The notes beneath the pieces were generated by a model. That model worked only from the letters and a program-made list of their open reading frames with translations. It was not told the DNA's origin and made no database searches. The position numbers and the translations under genes were made by a program. From Rhodocollybia butyracea (taxonomy: Eukaryota; Basidiomycota; Agaricomycetes; Agaricales; Omphalotaceae), in contig JADNRY010000417.1 in the NCBI GenBank assembly GCA_015501585.1, positions 1 through 51,561 on the forward strand: a DNA stretch of 51,561 nucleotides, written 5' to 3'. Position 1 is the stretch's first letter. Every line of letters begins with the position of its first letter. This document shows positions 20,410 to 29,765 of the stretch, piece by piece.

Positions 20410-21310
20410 CTTTGTTTATTTTATTTTTATTCAGTTCTTCAATCTCTAGTGTTTTCCTTAGTGTTGGACCCTCGGATTCATTGGCAGCAGACTACAAGAA
20501 CAAGGAGCCGGAATTACTAGCTGATATCAAAGCATCAAAAAGCAAATTCGAGCAGCACTTCCACAGAAATTACAAGCCATCAAAACCCGAGCCCACTCCC
20601 GTGCCTATTGGTACAGCCATGGGTCCAGCAAAATCAACTTCTATTATGTACTTACCTCAGAACCTCAGAACACTGACATTCTTTCTTGGTATGTGAGACA
20701 GCCTATTGCACCGTCTTCTCTCCAGGAAGGGCTCAATGGGTACTATTTCCGCACCACCGCTAGCCCCATTGGCATGTCAACAGATCCCTTGGAGTGGTAG
20801 TACTAGTTCCCAAACCTTTACCGGTTTGCTCGTGACATTATTTGTATTCCTGGCAAGTCTACCTTTGCATCGCTTGTAACTTTCTTGGTAACTTTTGATT
20901 GATGTTTTTTGCTGCAGGGTCTGCTGTATGCGTTGAGCGCATTTTCTCTGGGGGGTAAGACATAATCTCATGGCGCCGTGCAAGTCTAGGAGCAGAGACA
21001 ATCCAGGCACTTATGGTGGTGAAAGCGCAACTTCGTATCGCGCGTATTGCGATTATCAAAATTCTTGGTTGATGATTAGTTTAAAAGATGATGCTACTGC
21101 TATGGGTACTAATCACTACTGTAACAGTTAATAGTGATTTCTAAATTGGTTTGTGCAATGCAACATGGTGATGTCGTATACCGTCCGTATACGGTGTACG
21201 ACCCGTATCTGTACCGTAATGTTCTCTGACCTTAAATTTACGGTACGGGTAAAAATGATCTGTTATGAAAATGACCCGTATCAGATATGGCCGTACCGTG
21301 CCGAGCCCTA
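20410..21310 (+). pseudogene. hAT transposase C-terminal relic with 3' terminus
   Basis: A block at about 20463-20500 reads VLDPRIHWQ, then shifts frame into YKNKEPELLADIKASKSKFE. Next comes DPLEWW (interrupted by stops) and FARDIICIPGKSTFASL. A 42-nt GT-AG intron (about 20877-20918) is followed by SAVCVERIFSGG and RRASLGAETIQALMVVKAQL. This order is the hAT dimerisation region near the C-terminus. Stops and frameshifts show it is dead. The sequence then becomes ACGG-rich and ends CCGAGCCCTA at 21310, the complement of a TAGGGCTCGG hAT terminus. The left end and target duplication were not found. Confidence 0.7.
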
Positions 21311-21580
21311 GAACTTCCAGGGGTCCCGGACTCGAACGCTGCGAAAGCACATGCTGTGTTATCCCATGAGCCGGCGTATATACTAGGAGGGAACTCCAGC
21401 CGATGACCGTATCAAATCAGGATCAGAAGACTTGCTAAATGGATGAACCGGCATGGCGGCTAAACATCAGGTGGGAAAGAAATACCCGATCTGGCGGTTT
21501 TGGAAGAATCCAACACTCATTTGACACCTACAAGACCCTCCCTTCCCTTCGGTCAGAGTCGGGGATGTGTCATAAGTTAC

Positions 21581-22055
21581 TATCGGAACTGATTATCAGT
21601 TCCGATATTAATGACATCATTAAGGCGCCTGATAATGGCATATCAGACTAAATCTTTAAGATTGAGACTGATACCCCACTGCGCCTGCACTGCAGCTTTG
21701 ACATATGATGTCATCTCAGTCCAAACTAGTATTAGTTTGGACTAAGTAGATTATCAGTTCGGATAATCTTATCATATTGCATGCCTCGTTCGACTTTGTC
21801 GACTGGTAGTATTACAAGTGGCGGGATAAATATCCTATGACATGATTGATCACATGCCTAGAGAATAACTGGAACGATGACTCGTTCTTGTTGCTCAATC
21901 CTCAAAGCCACCAGATACAACTGGAAGGCACTGATCGTATGGCGGTTATTAACACGCCTAACAAAGAGCCTAAACCCAATACGGGTGAAGGTATTCATAA
22001 GTCTAGTGACTTATGACCAGACCTCAACCAAGGTCCAGTCCAAAATCGCTGTCTT
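21581..22055 (+). other. Stem-loop-dense internal sequence of the gypsy-like element
   Basis: Perfect stems include TATCGGAACTG/CAGTTCCGATA (21581-21607, 5-nt loop), AGTCCAAACTA/TAGTTTGGACT (21718-21743, 4-nt loop), GATTATC/GATAATC and CATAAGTC/GACTTATG (21996-22015). Coding between gag and protease is expected here but no clean frame survives. Confidence 0.7.
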
Positions 22056-22394
22056 ATGACGGCAATCATTGAAATCACAGGAGTCAAAGCATTCACGCTA
22101 TTTGACTCTGGCTGCACAATTGAGGCTTTAAGCCCCGCATTCATTCAATTAGCAAACATCAAAGTCCACCAATTGGCAGACCAACATTCTCTACAGTTAG
22201 GAACTGTAGGAAGCAAAGCCAAATATAATTTTGGCGCGAATGTACATACCTCCTATGGAGGTATAGACAATAAAGTATACTACGACATTATTAATGTCAA
22301 TAGATACGATGCTATCCTCAATACCATTTGCATTGGAAGGAAGGTAGTACCTTCTCTTTCTGTGGGAGAACCAAGCGGAAGTTCCGCACATTAA
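22056..22394 (+). pseudogene. Gypsy-like aspartic protease remnant
   Basis: The frame holds FDSGCTIEALSPAF, with the D-S-G triad of a retropepsin active site after a hydrophobic strand. YDAILNTICIGRK follows, resembling the second conserved block (usually D-x-I-L-G) of gypsy proteases. It stops at 22394 with no reverse transcriptase after it; 22395-22886 has no recognisable pol motif before the 3' LTR. Stem-loops continue through it, for example ATACCTCC/GGAGGTAT (22246-22264). Confidence 0.6.
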
Positions 22395-22886
22395 ATTCTC
22401 AGCGAGAATTTAGTAGTCGATTGCAGTACTTGAAAATCTTGAGTATAGTACCGAAATTCAACTCTCGGACATATCTGAGCAGTTTCCTGCCATGGGGCAT
22501 TGTCCCACTAGTGGTTGAAGCAGAAATTTCCGATGCAAGTGCAACGGGATGGGCGCAAAACCCGTATCAAGTCAGTGGCCTGAAAACTGGTCATCTTGAC
22601 ATGATTCCAGGCCAGTCACATGTCTTGGACCGTTGGCCCGCATTACAGTCGACTTACTTGACCTGTACTACTTAGTACTTGTAGTATCGCAAGTAGTGGG
22701 ATAAAATCCCGCTACATTAATTATTATACGCCGCTGTTTTACAGTAGGCTTACTGCCGGATCAATGCTGGATTGCGAGTGTTATGCCAACACTCAACGCC
22801 CACTAGTGATATGCCATCACTAGGAGTCCATATTCCGGCTTCAGTTATTCGATTAATGTCTGAGATGTTAATCTAGTGGGGGAGGG

Positions 22887-23152
22887 TGTAACGCCCCCGC
22901 CATCTTATGGACTTAGTCCTGACCTGCTGGCGCTATCAATAAGTGATAGCGCTCCATCTAATCACACATTGCCGTTATCTAGTGATAACAGCCTATTTAA
23001 TAGTCAATCTTATCTATTAAGTCATGCATAGTATAAAACTCATGTCTAGCGCTTACGTACTGTAGTTCTTTTTACACCTGTAGTACACACATTGCAAAGC
23101 CTTGTCGTGTTCTCTCGTGTGAATTAAGGACGACCACCCTAGGGGTGTTACA
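22887..23152 (+). repeat. 3' LTR of the gypsy-like element
   Basis: 266 bp ending GTTACA before CACCT. A purine-rich tract (GTGGGGGAGGG, 22876-22886) directly precedes it, as expected of a polypurine tract. The stem GCGCTATCA/TGATAGCGC (22930-22952) is perfect here, whereas the 5' copy has lost one CpG in it. Confidence 0.9.
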
Positions 23153-23402
23153 CACCTATTGGGGTGTAATGGACCACACTCCCGGTACCCCTTGATTTTT
23201 CCAACCATGAAACTTTCTGTGAAAGGTATAATAAAGCACCCCAGACCGTGATGAAAGCAATAGGCATGTGATAAGATATATTAAGTATGGAAGATGATGA
23301 GATGGGAATCAAACACATACAGATATCTCACAATCACTGGTAATCAGTAGCAGCTGAGATACTTTCTGAATGCTCAACTATAAGACTTGAAACTGTATAT
23401 CT

Positions 23403-23500
23403 TGTTGAGTAAGTACAAACGTGTTCCGTGTAAGATAGCCTGTAGTATTTGATTTTCATTTTGGCTATTATCTAACTTACTTGTACTTGTAGCTACTCGC
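23403..23500 (+). repeat. 5' LTR of copia 2, first part
   Basis: 98 bp starting TGTTGAGTAAG, matching 32854-32951 with one difference (G for A). It ends with TCGC (23497-23500), which is repeated at 27498-27501 on the far side of the insertion. Confidence 0.95.
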
Positions 23501-23965
23501 TATTAGGCCTAAAATTGGCCTAAGGCGTGTAACCATACATTTTGACACTTTGTACGTGTTATACAATGCAATAAGAGAGTTATACAGAGCCCAAGCGTGA
23601 TAGCTGTTGCCGAGGCAAAGAACTTAACAATAATACTCAGCGAGCTGTGAAGGTACGCCCACAAGCGTAGCCTAGAGCCAAGCTAGCAAGGATACCTGGG
23701 CTGCCCGGAGATGTAACGCTAGATTGTCAATCTAGTTATACCCAAGAGTGCATACTCTCTAAACTACAGGACATCTTGAAGCGGGATAAGTACCAAGCCA
23801 ACGCGTTACTCAAGGGAAGGCATCCCTCGTGCTAAGACCCCCAACAAGCTATGTTAAGATGTGGACTTTACAGTCCGTAACAATGGACCAGAACAATCCT
23901 GAGGAAACTGTAGAGGTCTATTCGCGGCACTGGTCGTAACCGTGAGGACAGTAGAAACATGCTTA

Positions 23966-24696
23966 TTGGGTTTGAAGGTCCAATCCAATTCAGTTTATTT
24001 ACCAAAAATTCAATGAATCATGAATTGGACTGGTCCATAAAATACCTAAATCTGTATGAATCATGGACCTGCACTGATTGCACTGATTCACTGGTCCAAT
24101 TCATCATGGTTCATGCAGTTTAAATCAGTGCAAATTTAAACTGGTGCAGACCGGTTTAAACTGATTTAAACTCAGTTGTACATGCATGATATGTAATGAG
24201 TGAAACATCATATGAAAATACTATAAAACATTCAAGTATATATGCTCCAGGCTGCCTTACACTGCTCTGTTATCATTCTGAAATGCTTTCCAGGTTTGGC
24301 AGTCATTAAAACAGACCATGGGTAGTGCATTGTATCAGGACTGGCTCTCAGACTTGTTGCATGGCACTGTTCAATAGGTTATGAGTAGGCTTTCCTGGCC
24401 CAGCCTTGTATTAGGTCTTATTGTTTGAGACCATAAGAAAATATAAATTTTATGAATAAAAGTTGGAGAAAATATACTCATTTATCTAAATTATATTTGT
24501 TATGTGGCTGTGCTGGTTTAGACCAGTTTAAACTGATTCTCTGCGGTTCACTTTTTTTTCTGAGATTTTGATGAACCATGAATTGGACCAGGTTTAAATC
24601 ATGGACCGGTCCATGTATCATCAGTTCATTTTGCGGTTCAGTTCAGTGCAATTCATCAGTTTTATGCAGTCCATTGAATTGGACCTTCAAACTCTA
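23966..24696. mobile_element. hAT-N1 MITE copy B
   Basis: 731 bp with ends TTGGGTTTGAAGGTCC and, at the right, the complement of TAGAGTTTGAAGGTCC. The flanking 8-bp duplication CATGCTTA (23958-23965, 24697-24704) is perfect. Internal sequence is rich in GTTTAAA and GGTCCA words shared with copies A, C and D. Confidence 0.9.
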
Positions 24697-25048
24697 CATG
24701 CTTAGCGGTCCTGCGGAAAGCTATGTACCGGGATAGCCTTGGCAAATCGAAACATTTGATCTTAGAAATCATACACGGAAGGTCTTATCCATTAAAGCCA
24801 ACTATCGGGAATCACTTGTACATACTCAGCGCAGTTGCTTGAGACTATCATAAGTGGCGTCATTGGAAAGCTAGACAACAGGCCTTCTCGAGAGAATGTT
24901 AATCATACTCAGGATGGACAGAACTATCCGAGGAATAGAATGAAACTCACCCAAGGGAAACCAGGCGGTGAGTGATCATGAAGCGTAAAGGTACTCCTGA
25001 CCCGGAGAACTGTGGAGTAATCGGAGAAACCTCGCTCGGATCAAAACA

Positions 25049-25312
25049 CTCTAAAACTATGTTAATCCTCACGAAATCATATTTTACCTCTGATATATAC
25101 CCAAGAATGGACTATTTCTTTATTGTGTGTACCATATATAGGCTGGAGTTTCCTTTCCAAGCCAGATTCCTCTGTTCCACTCTCTTTCCGTCTCTCTCCG
25201 TATCTGTTTCATCTATTTTTCATATTAAACTCTCTCTACTCAGTATATAAGCCAGATATATTTATTCAATAAGACAAGTTTCTTGCCCTCGACTTGACTG
25301 CTAAGACCAGTG
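25049..25312 (+). repeat. Dispersed repeat shared with 43.56 kb
   Basis: From CTCTAAAACTATGTTA to GACTGCTAAGACC it matches 43565-43807 closely, with a short deletion in the second copy. Both have a CTCTCT-rich tract, a TATATA box-like word, and end at GTGCTCC. Its layout (pyrimidine tract, TATA, then leader) resembles the end of an LTR or promoter region, but no LTR ends were established. Confidence 0.55.
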
Positions 25313-26060
25313 CTCCGTAGAACATCCCCACGGGATCAGTAGCATGACGCCTCCTGACTTGGTTATCTTAAGAAAGTAATAAACTTCACGCGCTTCGCAA
25401 AGCCCATCTATATCTTGATCAAATTTAAGTGTGTAGAGTTCTCTCGAACTCCAGATCAACTCAAATCTAGTTGCTTCCTTAGAGGGGACGGCTTCTAGTA
25501 AGGGATTATTCGGCTCCAGAGTGAGGGTTCCTTAGTTGACTTCTTCACTGAGTTAGACAAGCCACTAAGATTGTGGTACGAGTTCCTAGTGATTAAGTTC
25601 ACTCACAATATCGTAGCTTGGCCCAGAGTTTGGTCGAGGACTTTACGGCATCACAGCAGCTAGTGCCAGAGTTTGCCTAGGGTTGTTGACAAACCTCGAG
25701 ATTAGTATTCTAGCTAGCGCCAGAGTTTGCCTAGGAGAATCTTAGTTTCGTTCTATTGGTTTTGGTTAGAGATGTCCACGAGTCCGGATCCAAGTATACT
25801 TGGATCCGGCACGCAAGTACCTGTGGCCCAAAAGCCTTGACTTGTGACCTGCAGAAGGTCCGTGGGAAACGGATCTTTGACTCGCAGGTAAATTACCTGC
25901 GAGTTCGCAAGTACCTGCAGGTATTTGTGTATTTATGCCAAAGAGTGTACTAATAATCATTAATAAAGTACTTACCTGTTTTATGATACATACCATTTAT
26001 AAAACATTGTACTGTAACTGTCTACTATTATTTCATACTTAGTTATGAAGTAAATATGTA

Positions 26061-26776
26061 TAGAGTTTGAAGGTCCAATTCAATCCAGTTTATTTACCAA
26101 AAGTTCAATGAATCATGAATTGGACCGGTCCATAAAAAAGCTAAATCTGCATGAATCATGGACTGGCACTGATTGCACCAGTTCACTGGTTCAATTCATC
26201 ATGATTCATGCAGTTTAAATCAGTGTAAATCTAAACTGATTCAGACTGATTTAAACTGATTTAGACTGGACTTAAACACTGTAAACCATTCAAGTGTACA
26301 TCCTACACTGCTCTCTTACTCTACAGAAAGGCTTTCTAGGTCTGGTAGTCATTGGGAACCTACTGAAACAGATCACCAGTGGTGTATTGTATCAGGGCTG
26401 ACTCTCAGACTTGTTGGATGGCACTATTTTGTTTGAGTGTATATGTTATGAGGAGCCTTTTTAGTCTTGTATTGAGCATTATTGCTTGAAAGATATGTTC
26501 TCAGTTAGAACATATAGATTTTATTGGTAAGTATTACTAAGAATTGGGGAAAATGTACTCATCTATGTATATTATATTGACCTTGTGGCTGTGCCAGTTT
26601 AGACTGGTTTAAACTGATTCAGAGCAGTTCATCTTCTTTCTGAAATTTTGATGAATCATGAACTGGACCAGGTTTAAACCATGGACCAGTCCATTTACCA
26701 TCATTTCATTTTGCGGTCCGGTTCAATGCAATTCATTGGTTTTTTGCAGTTCATTGGATTGGACCTTCAAACCCTA
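26061..26776. mobile_element. hAT-N1 MITE copy C, nested in hAT-N2
   Basis: 716 bp, left end TAGAGTTTGAAGGTCC, right end complement of TAGGGTTTGAAGGTCC, flanked by perfect AATATGTA duplications (26053-26060, 26777-26784). It sits inside the hAT-N2 copy, which sits inside the 4-kb insert, which sits inside the copia LTR, so it is the youngest event in that stack. Confidence 0.92.
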
Positions 26777-26802
26777 AATATGTACTGACAGAAAGGTTTT
26801 AC

Positions 26803-26866
26803 ATTGTAGACAGCTCACGGCGATGGGGCGCTTAAATTAGCGCCAAACGTCGTGAGCTGTCTACAA
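26803..26866. repeat. hAT-N2 internal palindrome
   Basis: The left half ATTGTAGACAGCTCACGGCG and the right half CGTCGTGAGCTGTCTACAA pair almost perfectly around GGCGCTTAAATTAGCGCC, itself nearly palindromic. The same core is at 3278-3343, and as half-sites at about 12624-12646 and 13303-13332. Confidence 0.75.
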
Positions 26867-27497
26867 CCTCAAACATATGTGCCAGTACTTGATAAGTACT
26901 ATAATAAACATGATACTATGAATTACTGTAAGTTTTGAGTGCTAACTGACAAATATTGTTGCTTGTACTATAAATTTTGAGCACTAATTAACAAATGTAT
27001 GGGTTTACATTGCTTGTACAAGTCATAAAAATACCCGCAAGTACCTGCAAGTCAGCTGAAATTCTCCAAAGTCTGACCTGTGACCTGCACCGGACCCGTG
27101 GGAAACGGATCCTGGGATCCGCGGGTCACATACTCGCAGGTTTTCCCACGGATCTTACCTGCGAGTACCTGTAGAGACCTGGACTCGTGGACATCTCTAG
27201 TTTTGGTTTTGGTTAATTGATTTGGACATACACACCTGGTTCCCTTGTACACCCCAACTAGGCTTCTCTTGACTTAGTTCTAAGAGTTGTCTAAGCTTAG
27301 TTACCCATGTTAGCGTTACAGTCTTGAACCTGGAGCAGTCGCGCGCGTACATCCAATATTACAAGACTTTCCCCCGGGGAATCTCTGACAACCCGCCCTC
27401 GCTCCCTGACATATCGATAGTCTGGTTAGGTGCGGTAGTGTTTTTGTTAGGTTGTTTTATAGCACCTTTCGCATACCTACACGTAAATACCCAAATA

Positions 27498-27707
27498 TCG
27501 CGTATGTAAGCTACCTCAGATGTTTACTCTGACTAGTATTCACGCTGAGGTTAGCCTTTCTTTTATTCTCTTTGTATATTAGTTTACTTACTTATCCTGT
27601 ACTAGTCCGTACATTTACTTTACAGGTATATTAGATGTTTACTCCGACTAGTATTTGCACTGAGTCCATACATTTACTTTACAGCGCTATAAGAAATTAC
27701 TACAACA
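27498..27707 (+). repeat. 5' LTR of copia 2, second part
   Basis: Positions 27502-27707 (206 bp) match 32952-33157 with six differences. All six are C-to-T or G-to-A at sites that are CpG in the 3' LTR. It ends TACTACAACA, immediately before the primer binding site. Confidence 0.95.
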
Positions 27708-27727
27708 GGTTATTGGGCCCGAGTTAC
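27708..27727 (+). promoter_or_regulatory. Copia 2 primer binding site
   Basis: GGTTATTGGGCCCGAGTTAC follows the LTR end ACAACA directly. Apart from one base it matches the copia-type site GGTTATGGGCCC, which pairs with an internal segment of initiator tRNA-Met. Confidence 0.75.
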
Positions 27728-27769
27728 CCTCTGTTCTGCTGCGTCTCCAGATAAAACAACCTGTTTACG

Positions 27770-29039
27770 ATGTCCTCCATATCCCGCCAGGCTAGTCGTG
27801 CCGCTTCTCATGACCCTGAGGTCGATATTGAGGAAGAAGAAGAATTTACCCCTATTCATGAAACACCCGAAACTCCTATTTCTACCCGTATTCGTGCTAC
27901 CGCGACCTCAAAGGCTGCGCCGAGCACACCCTTTTTGAATCCCATTGAACCTCCTTCGAGCTTACAGCTCTTTACTCAGCGTACCGACCACTTTGCTCAG
28001 GTTCCACAACTCAATCCTAAAGGAAAAAAATTTTACCATCTTCAAGCAGCAATGGCATATCGCTATCGCCGCTGCCGGTATTGCCCATCTCTTCGACAAG
28101 AAATACAAGCCCCCTAGTCAACCAACTGATCCGTCAGACCCAAATTACGAGACAGAAAATCAGACTTACATGTACTACACCAGAGTAGAAAATCAGGCCT
28201 TTTCAGTCTTGGTTTCACATCTTGGTGGCCGCAAGTTGATGTGCAAGGTCACTAGGAAATCCACTCGCGTATATGACATTTGGTTGAATTTAGTCGAGGA
28301 ACTGCAGGTAAAATCAGAGGTCATGATTTCGGATATGAAACAGAAATGGGAGCAAAATACCTTTGACCCAAGGACTATGGAGCTCCCAGGCTTCTTGGAT
28401 TCCAACGTCGAGATGGTAGAAGAGATAGAAAATTGCGGTGGTTCAGTCTCTGATACAGAATATGGTTCCCATGTTCTGAAAATCCTGCCGAACTCCTATA
28501 AAGACTACATCAACATGATCATCCAGGTTTATGACCTGAAGGGCAAAGTGTTGAAGACCAAAATGCTTATTTGTTTTCTCCAGAGTCACTGGAAGTACAA
28601 AAATTCCAAAGGAAGAGTCTGTAACAAGTCAGTATCAGCAAAGGAGAAGGAGAAAGATGCAAAAGATACTGCACTTACCGCTGAAGCCTCCTCCGCTAAT
28701 GCTTCTGGGAATACACCAAATCAAGGAGGGCGAGGGGGCGGTCAATGTGGTCGTGGAGGACGTCAAGGTGGTGGTACCGGATAGGGACCTCGTTGCTATA
28801 ATTGTAACAAATACAGTCATATTAGTCACAACTGTCCAGCAAAAGGGTCAAAAACTGATTCACCTACAGGCAACAAGAAAAACTCCACTAGCACTAAGGC
28901 ACTGGAGAAGAAAAAGGATGAATCCGCCAATGCTGTTGACGACTTCGCCTACCTCGCAGAGGATGATTCCAACTCAGACTCTGACCTTGATAGCCTATTT
29001 GATACTCCACCAGCAAGCAACTCCAAAAGTGATGAAGAC
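27770..29039 (+). pseudogene. Copia 2 gag with zinc knuckle
   Basis: ATG 27770 opens MSSISRQASRAASHDPEVDI. A run of seven A at about 28022-28028 breaks the frame, and the capsid-like part continues in another frame to 28784 (KQQWHIAIAAAGIAHLF, GGRKLMCKVTRKSTRVYDIW). It ends with a Gly/Arg-rich tail (GGRGGGQCGRGGRQGGG). An in-frame TAG (28782-28784) separates this from the CCHC knuckle CYNCNKYSHISHNC. The acidic linker DDSNSDSDLDSLFDTP follows up to the hAT-N1 insertion. Removing that MITE and one target copy (726 bp) keeps the frame into the next block. Confidence 0.85.
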
Positions 29040-29757
29040 TAGGGTTTGAAGGTCCAATTCAATGAACTGCAAAAGACTGATGAATTGCACTGAACTGAAC
29101 TGCAAAATGAACTGATAATAGATGGACCGGTCCATGATTTAAACCTGGTCCAGTTCATGGTTCATCAAAATCTCAGAAAAAAAGTGAACCACAAAGAATC
29201 GGTTTAAACCGGTCTAAACCAGTACAGCCACATAGCAAAAACAATTTAGATAAATGAGTATATTTTCTCCAATTTTGATCACTAAAATTTATATTTTCTA
29301 ATGGTCTCAAGCAATAAGACCTGATACAAGACTGGATAGACTACTCATAACCTATTGAACAGTACCATGCAACAAGTCTGAGAGCCAGTCCTGATACAAT
29401 ACACTATCCATGGTCTGTTTTAAGAGGTGACCAATGACTGCCAAACCTGGAAAGCATTTCTGCCTGGTAAAAGCACAGTGTAAGGCAGCCTGGAGCATAT
29501 ATTGAATGTTTTATAATATTTTATAGTTTGTCTCACTTGTTACATATCTGAATATCTTTCATGCATGTGCAGTTTAAATCAGTTTAAATTTGCACTGATT
29601 TAAACCACATGAACTGGGATGAATTGGACCAGTGGACTGGTGCAATCAGTGCAGGTCCATGGTTCATACAGATTTAGGTTTTTTATGAACCGGTCCAATC
29701 CATGATTCATTGAATTTTTGGTAAATAAACTGAATTGGATTGGACCCTCAAACTCTA
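29040..29757. mobile_element. hAT-N1 MITE copy D, inside copia gag-pol
   Basis: 718 bp, ends TAGGGTTTGAAGGTCC and complement of TAGAGTTTGAGGGTCC, perfect 8-bp duplication ATGAAGAC (29032-29039, 29758-29765). Insertion plus duplication is 726 bp, divisible by three. The flanking copia frames remain aligned across it, but the MITE itself contains stops. Confidence 0.93.
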
Positions 29758-29765
29758 ATGAAGAC

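Larger units (their letters stand above)
14765..23152 (+). mobile_element. Gypsy-like LTR retrotransposon, palindrome-rich, nested insertions
   Basis: Two 266-bp LTRs (14765-15030 and 22887-23152) in direct orientation start TGTAA and end GTTACA, with a perfect 5-bp target duplication CACCT (14760-14764, 23153-23157). The interior holds a broken gag (15208 to about 18640) and a protease frame near 22056. Reverse transcriptase, RNase H and integrase are not seen between protease and 3' LTR, so the copy is internally deleted and non-autonomous. Insertions within it are LTR-Y (15839-17051), LTR-X plus leader (18643 on), a MITE (19639-20169) and a hAT relic (about 20410-21310). The element's own sequence is unusually rich in short perfect stem-loops. 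Assignment to gypsy rests on the gag style and should be checked. Confidence 0.8.
25767..27199. mobile_element. hAT-N2 MITE, complete copy
   Basis: Ends read TAGAGATGTCCACGAGTC and its exact complement. The 8-bp duplication GTTTTGGT (25759-25766, 27200-27207) is perfect, which assigns this family to hAT. Without the nested copy C its own length is 709 bp. Near the middle is a conserved palindrome (26803-26866) also present in the fragments at 3278, 12.6 and 13.3 kb. This is the reference copy for the family. Confidence 0.9.
23501..27497. mobile_element. 4.0-kb insertion in the copia 2 LTR, class unknown
   Basis: Alignment with the intact 3' LTR shows exactly where LTR sequence stops and resumes, with TCGC on both sides as a 4-bp target duplication. 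The insert starts TATTAGGCCT and ends ACCCAAATA; the ends pair only as TATTaGG/TATTtGG. Once the nested MITEs (23966-24696, 25767-27199) are removed, about 1.8 kb remains with no recognisable coding frame. It contains a 0.26-kb segment repeated at 43.56 kb and a duplicated GCTAGYGCCAGAGTTTGCC motif near 25663 and 25711. TG/CA ends are lacking, so it is not a simple LTR element. Confidence 0.8.

Noticed and set aside
23590..25030. Possible self-splicing intron in the 4-kb insert, suggested by several small hairpins
   Set aside because: No group I core (P, Q, R, S) or group II domain V could be recognised and no endonuclease or maturase frame is present.
28657..29049. 130-codon plus frame
   Set aside because: It is an alternative frame over the copia 2 zinc knuckle and linker, whose true frame carries CYNCNKYSHISHNC.
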